Positions 34,340 to 45,928 of a stretch of DNA of 64,000 nucleotides are shown in pieces. Numbering within the stretch: position 1 is the stretch's first letter; the number at the start of each line of letters is the position of its first letter. The stretch lies in assembly GCA_003008705.1 (NCBI GenBank), contig PDUO01000006.1, positions 1,311,295 through 1,375,294 on the forward strand, given 5' to 3'. The position numbers and the translations under genes were made by a program. The notes under the pieces were generated by a model that was given only the letters and a program-made list of their open reading frames with translations, did no database searches and was not told where the DNA came from. This DNA comes from Pezicula radicicola. Its lineage: Eukaryota; Ascomycota; Leotiomycetes; Helotiales; Dermateaceae.

Positions 34340-37252
34340 TCAACCAATCCAATCAACACTCGGATTATGCAAATCAAATGAATCCTTACACTCCGTACAA
34401 TCATCACCAGTACACACCTTACGATCACAAGGCTTTGTAAGAAGCAGACTCGGACTATTCGTACTTATAGCCCCATTAAGCTTATTATATATGCCCGCAT
34501 TGTCCATCTTGCCTGGAAGCGGTGGCGTTTTCAGCTCAATCAGCCTTTCTCTATCAGAAGCATGCTTCTTTCGTAGTTCCACAGCTTTATTGTAACTGTC
34601 ATTGAGAGTTTTCTGGTCTACATCAATTGAAGGAGCAGTTGCAGGAATAGCATTCGGGTGTCCAGGAATAGGAGGGGGCGTTTCAATGTCGTAAAGTTGC
34701 GAGTTTGTGCTACTTCTTTGCTCCATGACAATCTCACCAGAAGCGATCATTGAATTGGGCTCTTGATCAGCCGGCAATTCTTCGCCATCAACCATCGCCT
34801 CCTTTTCTGTGGGATACGCTGAATCAGTCCTTGGTTTCCGCCAGGCCGGGGTTTTTAACTTCGATCCTATATCCACCAAGTTGTCCTTGAAGCGGATATG
34901 TGGCACCAAACTCTTCCGTCGCATACTTCCACTCGCCCCCAATGCAGACCCAGCGGACATCGCACTCCCAACTCTTGCAGGAGCATTAGGACGCTTCAGA
35001 ACTATGCTTTTCTTTCGTGTTTCCCAGTCATCTTTATTTGAGCCTACGTTAGGTCGGAGTAAAGGCCCCCGGGAGGTAGATGACCACACAGGAGTTTCTG
35101 TCGGGGTCCCTTTGGGTGTGGGTCGATGAATAATACTTCTCCCTCGGATATCCTGCTCCGACCTTGAATTCGATCGAGGTCGCATTCTTAGCGTCGTATT
35201 TGGATCGTCACCTGACAGGGACTGGTCGCTCTTGATACTTCCCCGGATATCCTGGTCGGACTTTGAACCTCCTGCCGGTCGAACTAGAGGACTATTTGTT
35301 GGAGTTCCTTTAAAAGAAACATGTGGCGTCAAAGGAGGGGCCTCCGTAGCGTCTATACCAGTGTCATACAGTGTTCTCGGAGCTGGTAATGGTTTGTTGA
35401 TATCGGGAAGAGGTGATATCCAGTCACTGGTGAGCTTCCTTGGTTGTAGAGGAGGAAAAGAGACAACGTCGACAGAGTGGGTTTTGCCTTTGTCTGCTAA
35501 GATATTGGAAGACATTGGGGTAAAGTAATCTCCGTTCCTAAACATGGATGCTGGGGAGAGTGGACTTCGTTCTGGGGTTCCTAGTTGTGGATGGACAGCA
35601 GCAGCCCACTTTACAATAGAGTCATTCGACTTATTCGAGCCAGCTCCTCTAGTTGTTGCTTCGGAAGCTTGAGAAGAAATTGTGGCTGAAAGTGCCGGAG
35701 TCAATTTGGCTGTGGAATGACTTGAATTGTCATCCTTGTTATCTGGGGGGGTTAGATTGTGACGTGAGGAGCCGGAGCTTTGCTGCACATCGCTTCCTTT
35801 ACCCTCCCATATGACTTCGTGTACACTGTTACTAGGACGAGGAAACGAACTGAGTTTCCTCTTTGCTTGAGACCAGTCGGGGCCAAGATTTAGATGATGC
35901 CACTCGCCTTGGATTTTTGAGGTGCCTTCAGTGGTAATAGTGGCATTTGCCGGTGCAACAATTGATGGTAGGAGGCCCCGATTTGTGACACTGGGTCTTT
36001 TCTCATCTAAGACCTCCCTAGGTAAGTTGAGAGTAGGTAGTTCAGACGTGGAAGGACTCTTTGGTCTTGAAATCCTCCGGCGCAGGGTTGCGTCGACGAG
36101 TGTCGTAATAGATTTCACATCGTGGGCTGTTATCAAAAACGTGGCGCCGTGACTGATTGCTATATCTGATAACTCAGCTCGTGGTGTTTCTGATTCGGTG
36201 TCTGAATCCGAAGTATCTTGAGGAGGGGGATTGCTAGGTCGCCGGAGGGTTATCGTGGTCGGGATTCGTATCTTGGGCATCTTGCGTGCAGTCAACTTCT
36301 TCTTGATAGTGCGTAGAACCTCGTCAGACTCATCATCTGACTCATAGCCCTCGGTGCTAGTATCTCGATGCCGATTTCTAACCGGTTCCTCTGCAAATTT
36401 ACCTGGATGCAGTAGACCAGTTGTAGCAAGCCTGTGACTACCAAGTTCGACAGAGCTCCAACGTCTTTGGATTAAAGGTTCTCTAGAGGTAGGGAATTCC
36501 ATGCTATGCATGTCTATCATCTGGCATGCGAGATGCTTGCCCACATCTCCCGCACATAGCCTTCGAGTTTCGATCGAAGATGTTGGAGCCATGTAACAAC
36601 CAGAATGCCACAAATAAGCATGGCCCTGTAAGTCACCAAATCCCAGACTATTAGAATCACGGTGCTTTTGAGACGATCGACGCCGTGTCATGCCCCGTCC
36701 ATGATTGGTCTTGGTGCGCGTTCGGCCCCTGTCTGAACTGTTTGGTCTCGTCATTGTAAGGCTCTCCGATGTTTTTCTGCGAGACTTATAAGGTGGTGAG
36801 GAGCTGTCTTGTCGGAGAGGAGGCGTCAGATAATCTCCGCTCGAAAGTTCACTTGACATGAACGCGGATCCGGAAGAGCGGGAACCTGGACTAAGTATTT
36901 GAGGATATTGTTCCACAAGAAGCGGAGAATTAATCCTTGGTATAGAATCCGTTGTCGCAGTTCGTGACAGCCATGGCCGATTAAAGCCGGGACTTGAGGG
37001 TGTAGGTAGCAGTCCGGAATTTTCAGAGGTTGGAGACGTCCCTACTGGGTGTGTACTCGTTCGTACAATTCCTTTAATTGTGTCCCATGAAACAGAAGGG
37101 AGTGCCCTATCGAAGTAACCTGGCATTTTGGAGCTGAGTAAGCCGGATGGGGTGGTATCTGTAGTTGATTCCGTGACTGGTGAGGTCTTGATAATAGGAA
37201 CCTGTACAGGATTAGGATAGGGAGTTTTAGGATATTGCGATTTCGGGGACAT
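34340..37252 (-). CDS. Hypothetical 970-residue disordered protein
   Basis: This is a single long frame from ATG at 37252. I do not recognise a named domain. Most of the protein is rich in Ser, Pro, Thr, Arg and Lys and is probably disordered, with RRRSSQKHR- and SRRKTSE-type basic serine motifs that look like kinase sites. A more ordered segment lies near residues 205-260 (DLQGHAYLWHSGCYMAP, CAGDVGKHLACQMIDMHS). Near 365-390 an ISHGATFLITAHDVKSITTL segment looks folded. Near the C-terminus is a small Cys cluster (CDRKVCTGDDCTECKD). The regular coding pattern over 2.9 kb shows it is a real gene. A regulatory or scaffold role would be speculation. Confidence 0.7.
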   Translation of the reverse strand: MSPKSQYPKTPYPNPVQVPIIKTSPVTESTTDTTPSGLLSSKMPGYFDRALPSVSWDTIKGIVRTSTHPVGTSPTSENSGLLPTPSSPGFNRPWLSRTATTDSIPRINSPLLVEQYPQILSPGSRSSGSAFMSSELSSGDYLTPPLRQDSSSPPYKSRRKTSESLTMTRPNSSDRGRTRTKTNHGRGMTRRRSSQKHRDSNSLGFGDLQGHAYLWHSGCYMAPTSSIETRRLCAGDVGKHLACQMIDMHSMEFPTSREPLIQRRWSSVELGSHRLATTGLLHPGKFAEEPVRNRHRDTSTEGYESDDESDEVLRTIKKKLTARKMPKIRIPTTITLRRPSNPPPQDTSDSDTESETPRAELSDIAISHGATFLITAHDVKSITTLVDATLRRRISRPKSPSTSELPTLNLPREVLDEKRPSVTNRGLLPSIVAPANATITTEGTSKIQGEWHHLNLGPDWSQAKRKLSSFPRPSNSVHEVIWEGKGSDVQQSSGSSRHNLTPPDNKDDNSSHSTAKLTPALSATISSQASEATTRGAGSNKSNDSIVKWAAAVHPQLGTPERSPLSPASMFRNGDYFTPMSSNILADKGKTHSVDVVSFPPLQPRKLTSDWISPLPDINKPLPAPRTLYDTGIDATEAPPLTPHVSFKGTPTNSPLVRPAGGSKSDQDIRGSIKSDQSLSGDDPNTTLRMRPRSNSRSEQDIRGRSIIHRPTPKGTPTETPVWSSTSRGPLLRPNVGSNKDDWETRKKSIVLKRPNAPARVGSAMSAGSALGASGSMRRKSLVPHIRFKDNLVDIGSKLKTPAWRKPRTDSAYPTEKEAMVDGEELPADQEPNSMIASGEIVMEQRSSTNSQLYDIETPPPIPGHPNAIPATAPSIDVDQKTLNDSYNKAVELRKKHASDRERLIELKTPPLPGKMDNAGIYNKLNGAISTNSPSLLLTKPCDRKVCTGDDCTECKDSFDLHNPSVDWIG

Positions 37253-38368
37253 TCTGGAAGAGTACGCAATATCTGATAACGATGTTATACAAGAAGGGAA
37301 TGATAAAGACAGACCATCGAAGCGTCAACGTTGATGTTGATGTGTTCTGGAGTGATGCGCAATCGAATTTCGAGATGTACTAGACTAGTTCTTGAAGGAA
37401 ACTGCAGGTTCGTCAATGAAAACTGGCAAGTACGTCCTATACCTACCTTCCTACCAAATATGTATAACTATTGTACCCCATATTCATTAATAATTGATAT
37501 TAACTGTTCCCTGATTAGGTAGTCTCCGTAACTTACTTCAAATCCCCATACAAGCCAAACTTTAGGGCCGCGTCAACAGCCAAACGAACAATCTGGGGTA
37601 GGTCCCAACTCTCACATCGCTTCACATACCTACCTGCACAAAACAAAGGTATCTTCATAGTCATTGCTGACATAGAGATCATGATGGAAAAAAAATTCTG
37701 GCAAAGATGAGAATTGAGGATAGTCTCTGACTCTAACCCTGTTTGAATTAGTCACTTGATGTATTTTTCAGCGAACTATTGCAATATTAGGGTTCTAGTA
37801 CCTTTCAATCAAGAGGTACAGTTTGTACAGACGCTTGAATCAGGTACCTACGACGCATACATGGTGAATATGGGGTAGTTACTCGTTAGGCGAGCTACCT
37901 AATCAGTGACCGAAATAGTGCAACCCCGAAACCTTCGTCAGTTCGTCTTGGCTACTAGATCTGCGGGCAATTCGCATTTGTATATATAGGCGAGGAGCAA
38001 TCCATTTCAGGAACACTTGATCCCAACGCCCTCGTTTGGGGAGGAACCATCGCAATGAAGATCTGTGGGGAGGCCATAGCAGACGAATCGCAATCGCTGC
38101 AGCAGAAAGGATCAAAGACAGGAACTATACGAGAGTTCGACAAGTGCGGGGAAGGTAGCGTATACAGGTAATACCACCCTCGCAGGGAAGTACCGGTATA
38201 CCGTATAGTAATGATGTGTCTTATAGATTGAAAGCGCCCAAGGATAGAATAGAAAGAAAGATGATTCTTGGAGGAGTTGACGTTGAAAAAGAGCTTGTGG
38301 CTGACTAACCAAGTCACCTGATGTGGGGAACAGCTCCCAGCCTTCCTGAGTATATACTTATTCATTTA
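37253..38368. other. Intergenic region
   Basis: This is upstream of the 970-residue protein gene. The short frames at 37331-37522 and 37903-38365 have no family resemblance. No repeat is defined until the element starting at 38369. Confidence 0.5.
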
Positions 38369-38513
38369 GCGTACGGATTGTTTATAAGAGATCATTTTGA
38401 ATGGATGTCTATTCAGATGATTTCGTTGACTCACTTGATCTGGATAACTTTAGTTCACCTGGGTAACACCGTTTCTCTAATGAAAATGATCTCTTATAAA
38501 CCAATCCGTACGG
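38369..38513. mobile_element. MITE family E, copy 1 (TA-flanked)
   Basis: This is a 145-bp element with inverted ends: left GCGTACGGATTGTTTATAAG and right (reverse complement) CCGTACGGATTGGTTTATAA, then both continue GAGATCATTTT. TA flanks lie at 38367-38368 and 38514-38515. The interior holds two or three degenerate 17-18 bp units of the GACTCACTTGATCTGG type. Other copies lie at 46844-46983 and, truncated, at 12072. Confidence 0.85.
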
Positions 38514-38699
38514 TAGCTTCATGTTTTAGTATTTGGTTTTCAAGTAGTATAATTCGAGAGTATAGAAGAATGAACGCGTTCTATTGGTATCTTAATGTCT
38601 ATCTCGCTCTAATGTCTATCTATTTCTATTGTATCTATCTTCGTCCCTATCGTACCTATATATTTATACCTCATCTATAACTTCAAATCATTAAACCAT

Positions 38700-40343
38700 T
38701 CACTCAGACAGATCCTGCGATGCAACCTCAGAGTCCTTCTCCGCAGGTTTCGTTTTGCTAAGAATTACGAAGAGGATGGAAACGAGAATTCCCATGCCAG
38801 CAAGACCGATTCCTACATACCACGCACTCCGATAGCCTGTCAGCAACTGCTTCTCCGTCTGCCCGCCACCATTTACTCGACTTTCCACAAGGCCTGCGAT
38901 GCCGAGGCCGATGGAGATGGAATAATTGACAACGGTGTTTATGAGAGATGCAGCAACACCCTGGTGCTCCCTTGGCATTGAGTTACTGAGAACAATCGTA
39001 GCTGAAGGGAACGACATGTCCATACCCCATGGCATTATTACAATCGAGACAAAAGTCTGGGCCCAGAAAGTCTGGTTGACGGGACATGTTGCCAGCAGAA
39101 TATTACCAAGGCAGAACGCGCTCATCGAACAGAGCATAATCTTTGGAGGTCCCAACACCGAGAGGAGATAACCGCAAACAATGGAAGCAGTAAGTCCGGA
39201 AATAGCTGTGGGAGCAATCATTGCAGAACCGAGAAGAGGAGTAACGTGTCTTTCAAGCTCGAGAAATTGCCAAAGGTAGAAGATCCAGATGCCAAAGGAC
39301 GACCAACCAGCTGCTATACATGAGAGCACAAATATCGTGTCACGGGATAATTCTCGAACTGGAACCAAAGGATTTGCGGCGTGATGTTCGAGGTAGAAGA
39401 AGAAAGCGAGGATGAGCACGCCGACGATGAACAGACTGTACACATAAGGTGTCTCCCAGCCGACGATAGGGCCTTGGTTCCACGCGAAGTTGATAAGTAC
39501 CAGTCCGCAAACACCAGTAATCATTCCCGGAGCATCAAGTTGGATCCACCTCGCTTTCAAACCTACTCCTCCACGCGATATCGTGCGTCTAAACTCTCCT
39601 TCTTCTACCATCGGAATAGCGAATATAGCTACCAGGGCCAGTACGAAGCAGATAATGCCCATCATCCAGTACGCCCATGGCCACCAAGCTTCTTGGGCGA
39701 AGAGACTCGAGAAGACGGCACCGACTACGAAGCCCGAGGGTGCGCAGCCACCGAATAGACTGAAGACCATATGTTTGCGGCGACCATCAGGATAGCCTCT
39801 TCCTAGTAGTGCTAGGGCATTGGGAAGTAGAAGTGCCGGCCCAATTCCTTGTAACCCACGACATACTGCGAAGAAAATGTCGCCACCATAAGGAGTCTTT
39901 TGTCCCACGTATACACTGAGTCCTGCGACTAAGCTCCAGAGTCCATACCACAGATATCCAATTATGAAGATCTTCTTATGCCCATATACATCTCCCAAAC
40001 GGCCCGAGGGAAGAATGAATGTGCCCACTGTGAGGGAGTAGGCGGCCGCATACCAAGAGAGTTGTGCCGGGGAGGTTATGGAGAAGGAATGTCCGATTAT
40101 ATGTAATGGTGCGATGATCTGGCCTAGGCCGGCCTGTGTGAGCAGTTGTGCCGAGCAAACTGTAGCGACGAAAGCGATTTCGAGCGGGAGAGGGAGGTGT
40201 GTTGCAGCGTAGTCGTGTTCGATCGAGGGGATAACATCGTCTTCGCGATTCGTTAAGGACGAGTTTGACGATGCCGTTCGGCCATTTTCAGGACGCCCTG
40301 GTGCTTCGAAATCACCTCCTTCTTCTGCCTTGATTTCCTGCAT
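38700..40343 (-). CDS. MFS drug/H+ antiporter, DHA2 (Atr1-like)
   Basis: This is an intronless 547-residue transporter with about 14 membrane segments after a 45-residue cytoplasmic N-terminus. The DHA2 hallmark region QAGLGQIIAPLHIIGHSF, AQLSWYAAAYSLTVGTFILP and the A-loop GRLGDVYGHKKIF are intact, as is the motif region GLQGIGPALLLPNALALLGR. YPDGRRKHMVFSLFGGCAPS and MPREHQGVAASLINTVVNY are further typical blocks. The group includes yeast Atr1, which exports aminotriazole and borate. Substrate here is unknown. It lies head-to-head with the GH17 gene, about 940 bp apart. Confidence 0.9.
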   Translation of the reverse strand: MQEIKAEEGGDFEAPGRPENGRTASSNSSLTNREDDVIPSIEHDYAATHLPLPLEIAFVATVCSAQLLTQAGLGQIIAPLHIIGHSFSITSPAQLSWYAAAYSLTVGTFILPSGRLGDVYGHKKIFIIGYLWYGLWSLVAGLSVYVGQKTPYGGDIFFAVCRGLQGIGPALLLPNALALLGRGYPDGRRKHMVFSLFGGCAPSGFVVGAVFSSLFAQEAWWPWAYWMMGIICFVLALVAIFAIPMVEEGEFRRTISRGGVGLKARWIQLDAPGMITGVCGLVLINFAWNQGPIVGWETPYVYSLFIVGVLILAFFFYLEHHAANPLVPVRELSRDTIFVLSCIAAGWSSFGIWIFYLWQFLELERHVTPLLGSAMIAPTAISGLTASIVCGYLLSVLGPPKIMLCSMSAFCLGNILLATCPVNQTFWAQTFVSIVIMPWGMDMSFPSATIVLSNSMPREHQGVAASLINTVVNYSISIGLGIAGLVESRVNGGGQTEKQLLTGYRSAWYVGIGLAGMGILVSILFVILSKTKPAEKDSEVASQDLSE

Positions 40344-41282
40344 CGCGCATGTTCCGTTCTGACGTTCCTGTTGAAGAAGAGAGGGTGGGAAGAAGACTCG
40401 TACTTACACTCAGAGGAGATCTGCAGAGAGATAGTACTTACATAGATAGCAGGCATTCCACATGAGGTGGTTTGTAAGGAATTTGAAAAGCAAAGTGGTA
40501 CAAAGTGGATACATGACAAAGTGGATTAAAAAGCCACCGCGTCGAGAAAGTAGTCGTTTTTTCACCCTTTTTGGTGTTATTCACCTTAGATAAGCAAGTG
40601 ACAAGACCGAGTATCATCCGAACTCTTCAGACGATGGCGATGGCGATGGCGATATCGGCATGACGATCATTGTCTTGAGACAGCAGCAGAGCAAAGCGAA
40701 CCTCGGGTGATGAGCGAGACGGGGTCATTTTGGTGAAGATATATATCTTCAAGTTCGAGTCGAGTCGTCGCCATAAGAATTGTAACCTGGTCCTCCATAT
40801 TCCGGGATGAGATCAGATGAGTCTCTGTGGCAGCTTCCCGGCTTCCCGTACCCGAAAGCTAAAGCTCCATGCGGTAGGACAAGTAGCTCGCCCGCCGAGC
40901 CTTTTGACGTTATAAATAGCCTTGAATAGGTCGCCTCCAGGCTTTATTGGCTCTCTTCGCATCTCGTGGCGAGAAGTTCATCTCGTAAAATCTCGATATG
41001 ACGATGATCAGCACCAACAACCATGGACAACCATGGAAATTGTTGAAATGTCAATAAACCCATGGTGTTGGCTGTCATCTGACAATATTATTGCCAAAGT
41101 TACGAGGTAAGGGTTGCAGAAAAGGATAAGTAGCCCTCTCATTCGCTCCCTCTTTCATCTCGACCTCCCTCACACAGGTTATTCTTTCGTTACACCACCA
41201 GTCTTTCATTCCCAAACACTCGTTACTTTCCTTACCACAACAGGCACTCTTCATACTTCTTTAATTATCTTCAATCTTCGTC
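40344..41282. promoter_or_regulatory. Divergent promoter region, DHA2 transporter and GH17 glucanase
   Basis: Both flanking genes read outward. A TATAAATA word at 40911-40918 reads towards the GH17 gene, 365 bp before its ATG. A pyrimidine-rich stretch (41135-41280) directly precedes the GH17 start, as in many highly expressed fungal genes. An imperfect GATGGCGATGGC repeat occurs near 40633. Confidence 0.45.
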
Positions 41283-42234
41283 ATGAAGACAGCATCATTC
41301 GCCATGGCTCTTGCAGCCACCATTTCTGGAGCCAATGCTTATTGGAAAGGGTTCAACATCGCAGCAACCCGCTCCTCAGACGGTGCCTGCAAGACCCAAG
41401 CAGACTGGGAACAAGATTGTAAGTATTCGTACATAGGAATCTGAATAACGCAACGCAAGAAACTAACCCCGTACTCTTACAGTCAGAACCATGACCGCTC
41501 TCCCAGGTGGTTTCACCTCCGCCCGTCTCTATGCATCCTCCGATTGTAACACTCTTCTCAATGCTGTCCCTGCTGCGCTTAATACCGGCGTAACTATCCT
41601 TGTCGGTGTATGGACTGAAGATGCAGCACATTACGATGCGGAAAAGCAAGCTCTTCTTACAGCAGTTCAGACATATGGTTTCTCCTGGGTTGTTGGTGTC
41701 AGTGTAGGAAGTGAGGATCTTTACCGCAAAGATACTGATGCCAACACACTGGCCCAACAAATCTACGACGTACGGGGTATGCTTACCACCGTCAATGGAT
41801 ATACCACAGCGATTGAAGTCGGACATGTCGATACCTGGACAATGTGGGTTGATCCTGCCAACACGGCAGTAATCAAGGCCTGTGATTTCATCGGAACAGA
41901 CGGCTACCCATACTTCCAGAACACCGAAGCAAACGGCATCGATGTTGCAGCAGATCTGTTCTTCGACTCCCTTGACCAAGTACGAACAACAGTTCAGAAT
42001 GCCGGAAGTGGTGCTTGGGTTTGGGTTACGGAGACTGGATGGCCAGTTTCTGGACCTACTGAGAACGAAGCCGTTCCTTCCGTGGCCAATGCTAAGCAAT
42101 ACTGGGACTTGGTTGGATGTGCTGCTTTCCAACAAGGCCATACTTTCATGTATGTGTTGCAGGATTACACGGCGACACCATCATTCGGCGTGTTGGATGC
42201 CAACTTCAACACAATCTATGATTTGACTTGCTAA
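41283..42234 (+). CDS. Secreted GH17 glucan endo-1,3-beta-glucosidase-like protein
   Basis: This is a two-exon gene (41283-41418, 41483-42234) encoding 295 residues. It has a signal peptide (MKTASFAMALAATISGANA) and then YWKGFNIAATRSSDGACKT. The GH17 TIM barrel shows the acid/base Glu in VGSED (E123) and the nucleophile in VTETGWPVSG (E229). Final Cys is in DLTC, with no GPI-type hydrophobic tail, so it should be soluble in the wall or medium. It resembles the Bgl2/Scw group that remodels fungal wall beta-1,3-glucan. The intron has a GTAAGT donor and a CTAAC branch motif. No disabling change is seen. Confidence 0.92.
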
Positions 42235-43581
42235 GTTGGGATTGCATTGGTGTTATCAGCATTGGGTTGGCGGTAAAAATTGGGAACTAGGGAACGGTAC
42301 ATGCAAAAAAGTCCTTGTAATTTTTAGTCGTAGTCGTAATAGAACTTGATTCAAGTAATGCTAATTTTGGCATTCATACCTATACAGTCGTGGAACTTCA
42401 GAATCCAAGAGACCGAAAGTTAACTGCAGGTTGAGAAAGTAATTATGGTTTCAGTTGAGCTTTGATCCAACACCGAATGTTGCGTAAAGGGATCTTTAGA
42501 ATGCTTTAACTAAATGAACAATTTTATTTGGTAGAGATTACTGTATATGTATTGTCCTAATATTCGTTCTAGTCAGGCTACTGTATAAATAGTAGCAAGG
42601 AGTATTCTACACTACACTAAAAAGAGCAATACAATACTTCTTACACTAACTTAGCAGAACTAAGAACGTCTATCAAAAGTATCATCTCTCATAATCTATT
42701 GTTGCCCATAAGTCACGTGTCAGAACTATCGCATGGGGTATATCTTCATATTAGGTTTATATTCGATCCTTTCCGATTTGTAAGATCTGAATCAATTCGC
42801 CCTGATCTGTAACTAGGGGCCACGCAAGCCTCATACATTACAAATCACCTATTTTGTATGGTATTCGGGATGAATTCGATGCCTCGGTAATTCAGAGGGC
42901 AAGTACTCACAACTCACTCATTATATGCATAAACAGTTTCCACAAAATCGAGGTTCAATATCTATAGCATACAAAAGGGAATTAAAGAAATAGATTAATT
43001 ACATAAGATATATTTTAATAAAAATCTAAGATATAAGATGCGATATAATCTAAATCATGAACTGTACATGATTTGGAGTGTACAGTACATACCCCTGTCT
43101 ACCCGTTCAATCGCTTACACACTTCGTGTATACGTAGGCACGCATTTAAATAAAAGTAAACCACACAAGGTAGCCAAAAATAACTAAATGATTATATCTC
43201 CTAGAACCAAATAGTACTGCGTTAAGTTAAAATGGTGGGGTCCTTATATAGGAAAAGGAAACGGTGGATTGTAGGGCGATATCTTATTACCTAACTGTAT
43301 CATGTACCTTATCTCATAGATTAGATTTCATTTGAGATACCAATCTGTAGTACACAATATTATACAAAAATAGACTTTAATATGATATCCTAGGTATTTT
43401 CTGGTCTTTTAGTGAAAGTGTAAATCAACTGCCAGCTTACCCTACACTTGCGAATAATCGCCTGCGCAAGGGGCTTATCAATGTGCATTATCTCTTTCTA
43501 AGCCTATAAGATAAGACCATTCTACCCTTCTGGGCTTTAATGAAAATTGGCTGCCGATAATACAAAACACTCGTCGTCTAT
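42235..43581. other. AT-rich intergenic region
   Basis: From about 42950 to 43400 the DNA is strongly AT-rich. No coding region or clear inverted-repeat element is seen. Confidence 0.5.
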
Positions 43582-44140
43582 TTATCTATTTGGTATCAAT
43601 GGCTGTAGCAACCAGCTGTTCATGTTCCCACCACCAATATGGATGTTATTCAGCCTACCAAGCTTCTCTAAGCTTCAATCATCTACGTGGCCATGCGAGA
43701 AGTTTCCAACCCCTTGAGTATCATGGCCAGCGATTTCCAGAACTAGCTTTTCATCCTTCTCCAACACAATATTTGAGGGCCAAACTTCGATATCAACCTC
43801 GTTATTCTCATCTTCCTTAACTAGTTAGACATCAGTAGAAGCATAGTTCCGGTATGGTAAATATTCAAAGTGAAAAAGATGATCATGGTCGACCTTTCGT
43901 AGAGATACACGTTGCCAACCTTTGACGATCGGTACGAGGTCGTCCGTGGTCCCTGTATAAAATATTTCTTGCCCGTTCTTATCCAACTTGTGTAACGTCA
44001 TGAAAAGGTCAATCTCTGAGGGTACGCTGCTTTCTTAGAACGTGAGTCGGAGACTACCAAGTGAGCCATAATATGGCCAGTGATCTCCGTAGGCGTGCTT
44101 GATTCATATGAGAAAGTTACGGGGTCTCATCTGAGGATTG
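43582..44140 (-). pseudogene. C-terminal relic of a CocE/NonD hydrolase
   Basis: Minus-strand translation gives family segments in order: DPVTFSYESSTPTEITGHIM with AHLVVS, then after a frameshift near 44027 PSEIDLFMTLHKLDKNGQEI, YTGTTDDLVPIVKGWQRVSL, YLPYRNYASTDV, WPSNIVLEKDEKLVLEIAGH and a final NNIHIG..LLQPLIPNR. Two in-frame stops, TAA at 43825-43827 (family Gln after STDV) and TGA at 43675-43677 (family Arg after DD), are both C to T type. The N-terminal catalytic half is absent. It belongs to a different subgroup from the intact gene at 8.9-11.4 kb, judging from the C-terminal sequences. Confidence 0.82.
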
Positions 44141-44882
44141 ACCTGGTCTCAGCTCTTTTTTGTAAAAGCTCTCGTACGGTACATTCTTCCCATCTGCGGA
44201 AAACTGTCAATTGCTGCATATACTGAATTCGTGGACCTCTGAACTAACTGATATAGACCATATGTTGCTACAACTAGATACCGCTTTTGGCTATAAACTA
44301 AATTCTTAGCCAGAAACATATTGCATCTCCAAAACCCTGTTTCCGAAGTCTTCAGGGGAATGTCTTGGTTCTGAATGAAAACATAGCTAAATGACTTCTC
44401 GTCGGTGATGTGGAATTTGTTAACCGCCATAATTGCGAAAGTTCGTCTTTTGAGAGAGAGAGAGAGAGTGTGTGTGTGTGTGTGTACACTGAGATAGGAA
44501 AAAACACACAGCAGTGAGCAATTAAGAACTCAGAGAAAAACACTGTTTCCAACAGTTACTAGGGGCGAACCGTTGGGAAGTGTTTTGCGAGGACGCCGCT
44601 GTGCTGTCTCGGGGTGCTAGTATTGAGTAGTGATCTGCTAATGCTGGAGAAGTAAATCACATCGACTCCACACGAGTAACCCTTAGCTGGCCTGACCAGC
44701 CACTCGGAGTCCAAAACCCTACGGATATTGCATGAGCTCTGCTTCCACGAGCAGAAGGGAACTTTAGGCTCATACGACAAGCCGAAGGGTGTTTGTAGGG
44801 TAGGAATATACTAACTCTATCACTACTTCCTAGTTACAGCGAACCGCAAAGGAAAGCAACGCAATCCCAGACTGAGTGAGAT
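44141..44882. other. Spacer with a dinucleotide microsatellite
   Basis: This contains a (GA)n run passing straight into (GT)n at about 44451-44486. The 93-codon frame on the minus strand at 44149-44430 is not recognised and lies beside relic DNA, so I do not call it a gene. Confidence 0.5.
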
Positions 44883-45447
44883 ATGGCCACACCGACAGTT
44901 CGAGATGGGGGCCGATCACAGCAAGTCCAGCCTGACGTCCTCCGCTTTATTACCGACTACGAAATATATCAGTCAAGCAGCGATTCGGCCGACGGTCAGA
45001 ATGCCGGTACCATTGTGGTTGGGGGCATGGAACGTGAAGCTCAACCAGCGGCATTCGATCCAAATCTTGCTTCTCATCCTCGAGTACCTGGTCCCGTGTC
45101 AAACCCAGAATGGTGGAAAAGCAATTTTCGCAGAGTTCCGAATACTATCCTATCAATCGAAAATTGGACGCCAGCGAAAGGCAACATCCTCCAATCGTTA
45201 CAATAATAGTTGGCTCCCTGATGCTCTTTGGATGCTTCTCCATATCTGTAAGTAGAGACCGACATTCTTTTACATGGTAGTACAGCTGCTGTTGACGTTC
45301 GCTATAGAATTGGGCCGTTGTCTGGAGACACACTGCTGGGAGATTCACAGATTGCGGCTCGACGAAGATTGGCGGCGAGTGGTGAGTTATGAGCTTGTCA
45401 GAGAGTTACAGCGAGCATGGGAAAGCTCTGTACGAATTAAGACATGA
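44883..45447 (+). other. Possible short gene or relic of unknown family
   Basis: An ATG at 44883 opens a 107-codon frame with normal-looking composition (ITDYEIYQSSSDSADGQNAG, NPEWWKSNFRRVPNTILSIE). The same frame, after stops, resumes at about 45220 and can be spliced across a GTAAGT...CTATAG intron (45247-45306) into a Leu/Arg-rich tail that ends near 45410. Another frame is open to 45447. Stops between these blocks suggest decay or a missed intron. The family is not recognised. Confidence 0.3.
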
Positions 45448-45928
45448 GGTACAAGTGATTTGTATAAGTTTGAAGTTTAGTTTCAAGGATGTCATTCATT
45501 GGTGGTAAACATTTTGTTGAGTTTTACATTGGACGTTTACAACTTGATGGGTAAACTTGTGATTCTCATTTATAGAATTTGAAAGCCGTAAATATGACGT
45601 TCATATGTTCTTGATATTACAGATCAAGGTATATACAAACGATTTCCATGATTCTGGTCCTTCATATATGCCATTCATTGGCGGTAATACAATTTGGTGT
45701 ATCTGGCTATGGACATTGTAGTTTGTTGTGTACCAGTGGCTGTTTAATTTTAGAGACTGACTGACTGAAAGATGGCATCTGTCGATAGTGTAACGAGTTG
45801 TTCCATGTGGACATATTATATAACGGTTTAGTTCATATAGACAACTGATTTGCATAGTTTTTGGGCCTAGTAAATGATTCATCTCGCAGAGTGTGTTACA
45901 GTTTGATGCTTATAATTCTACCAAGTAC

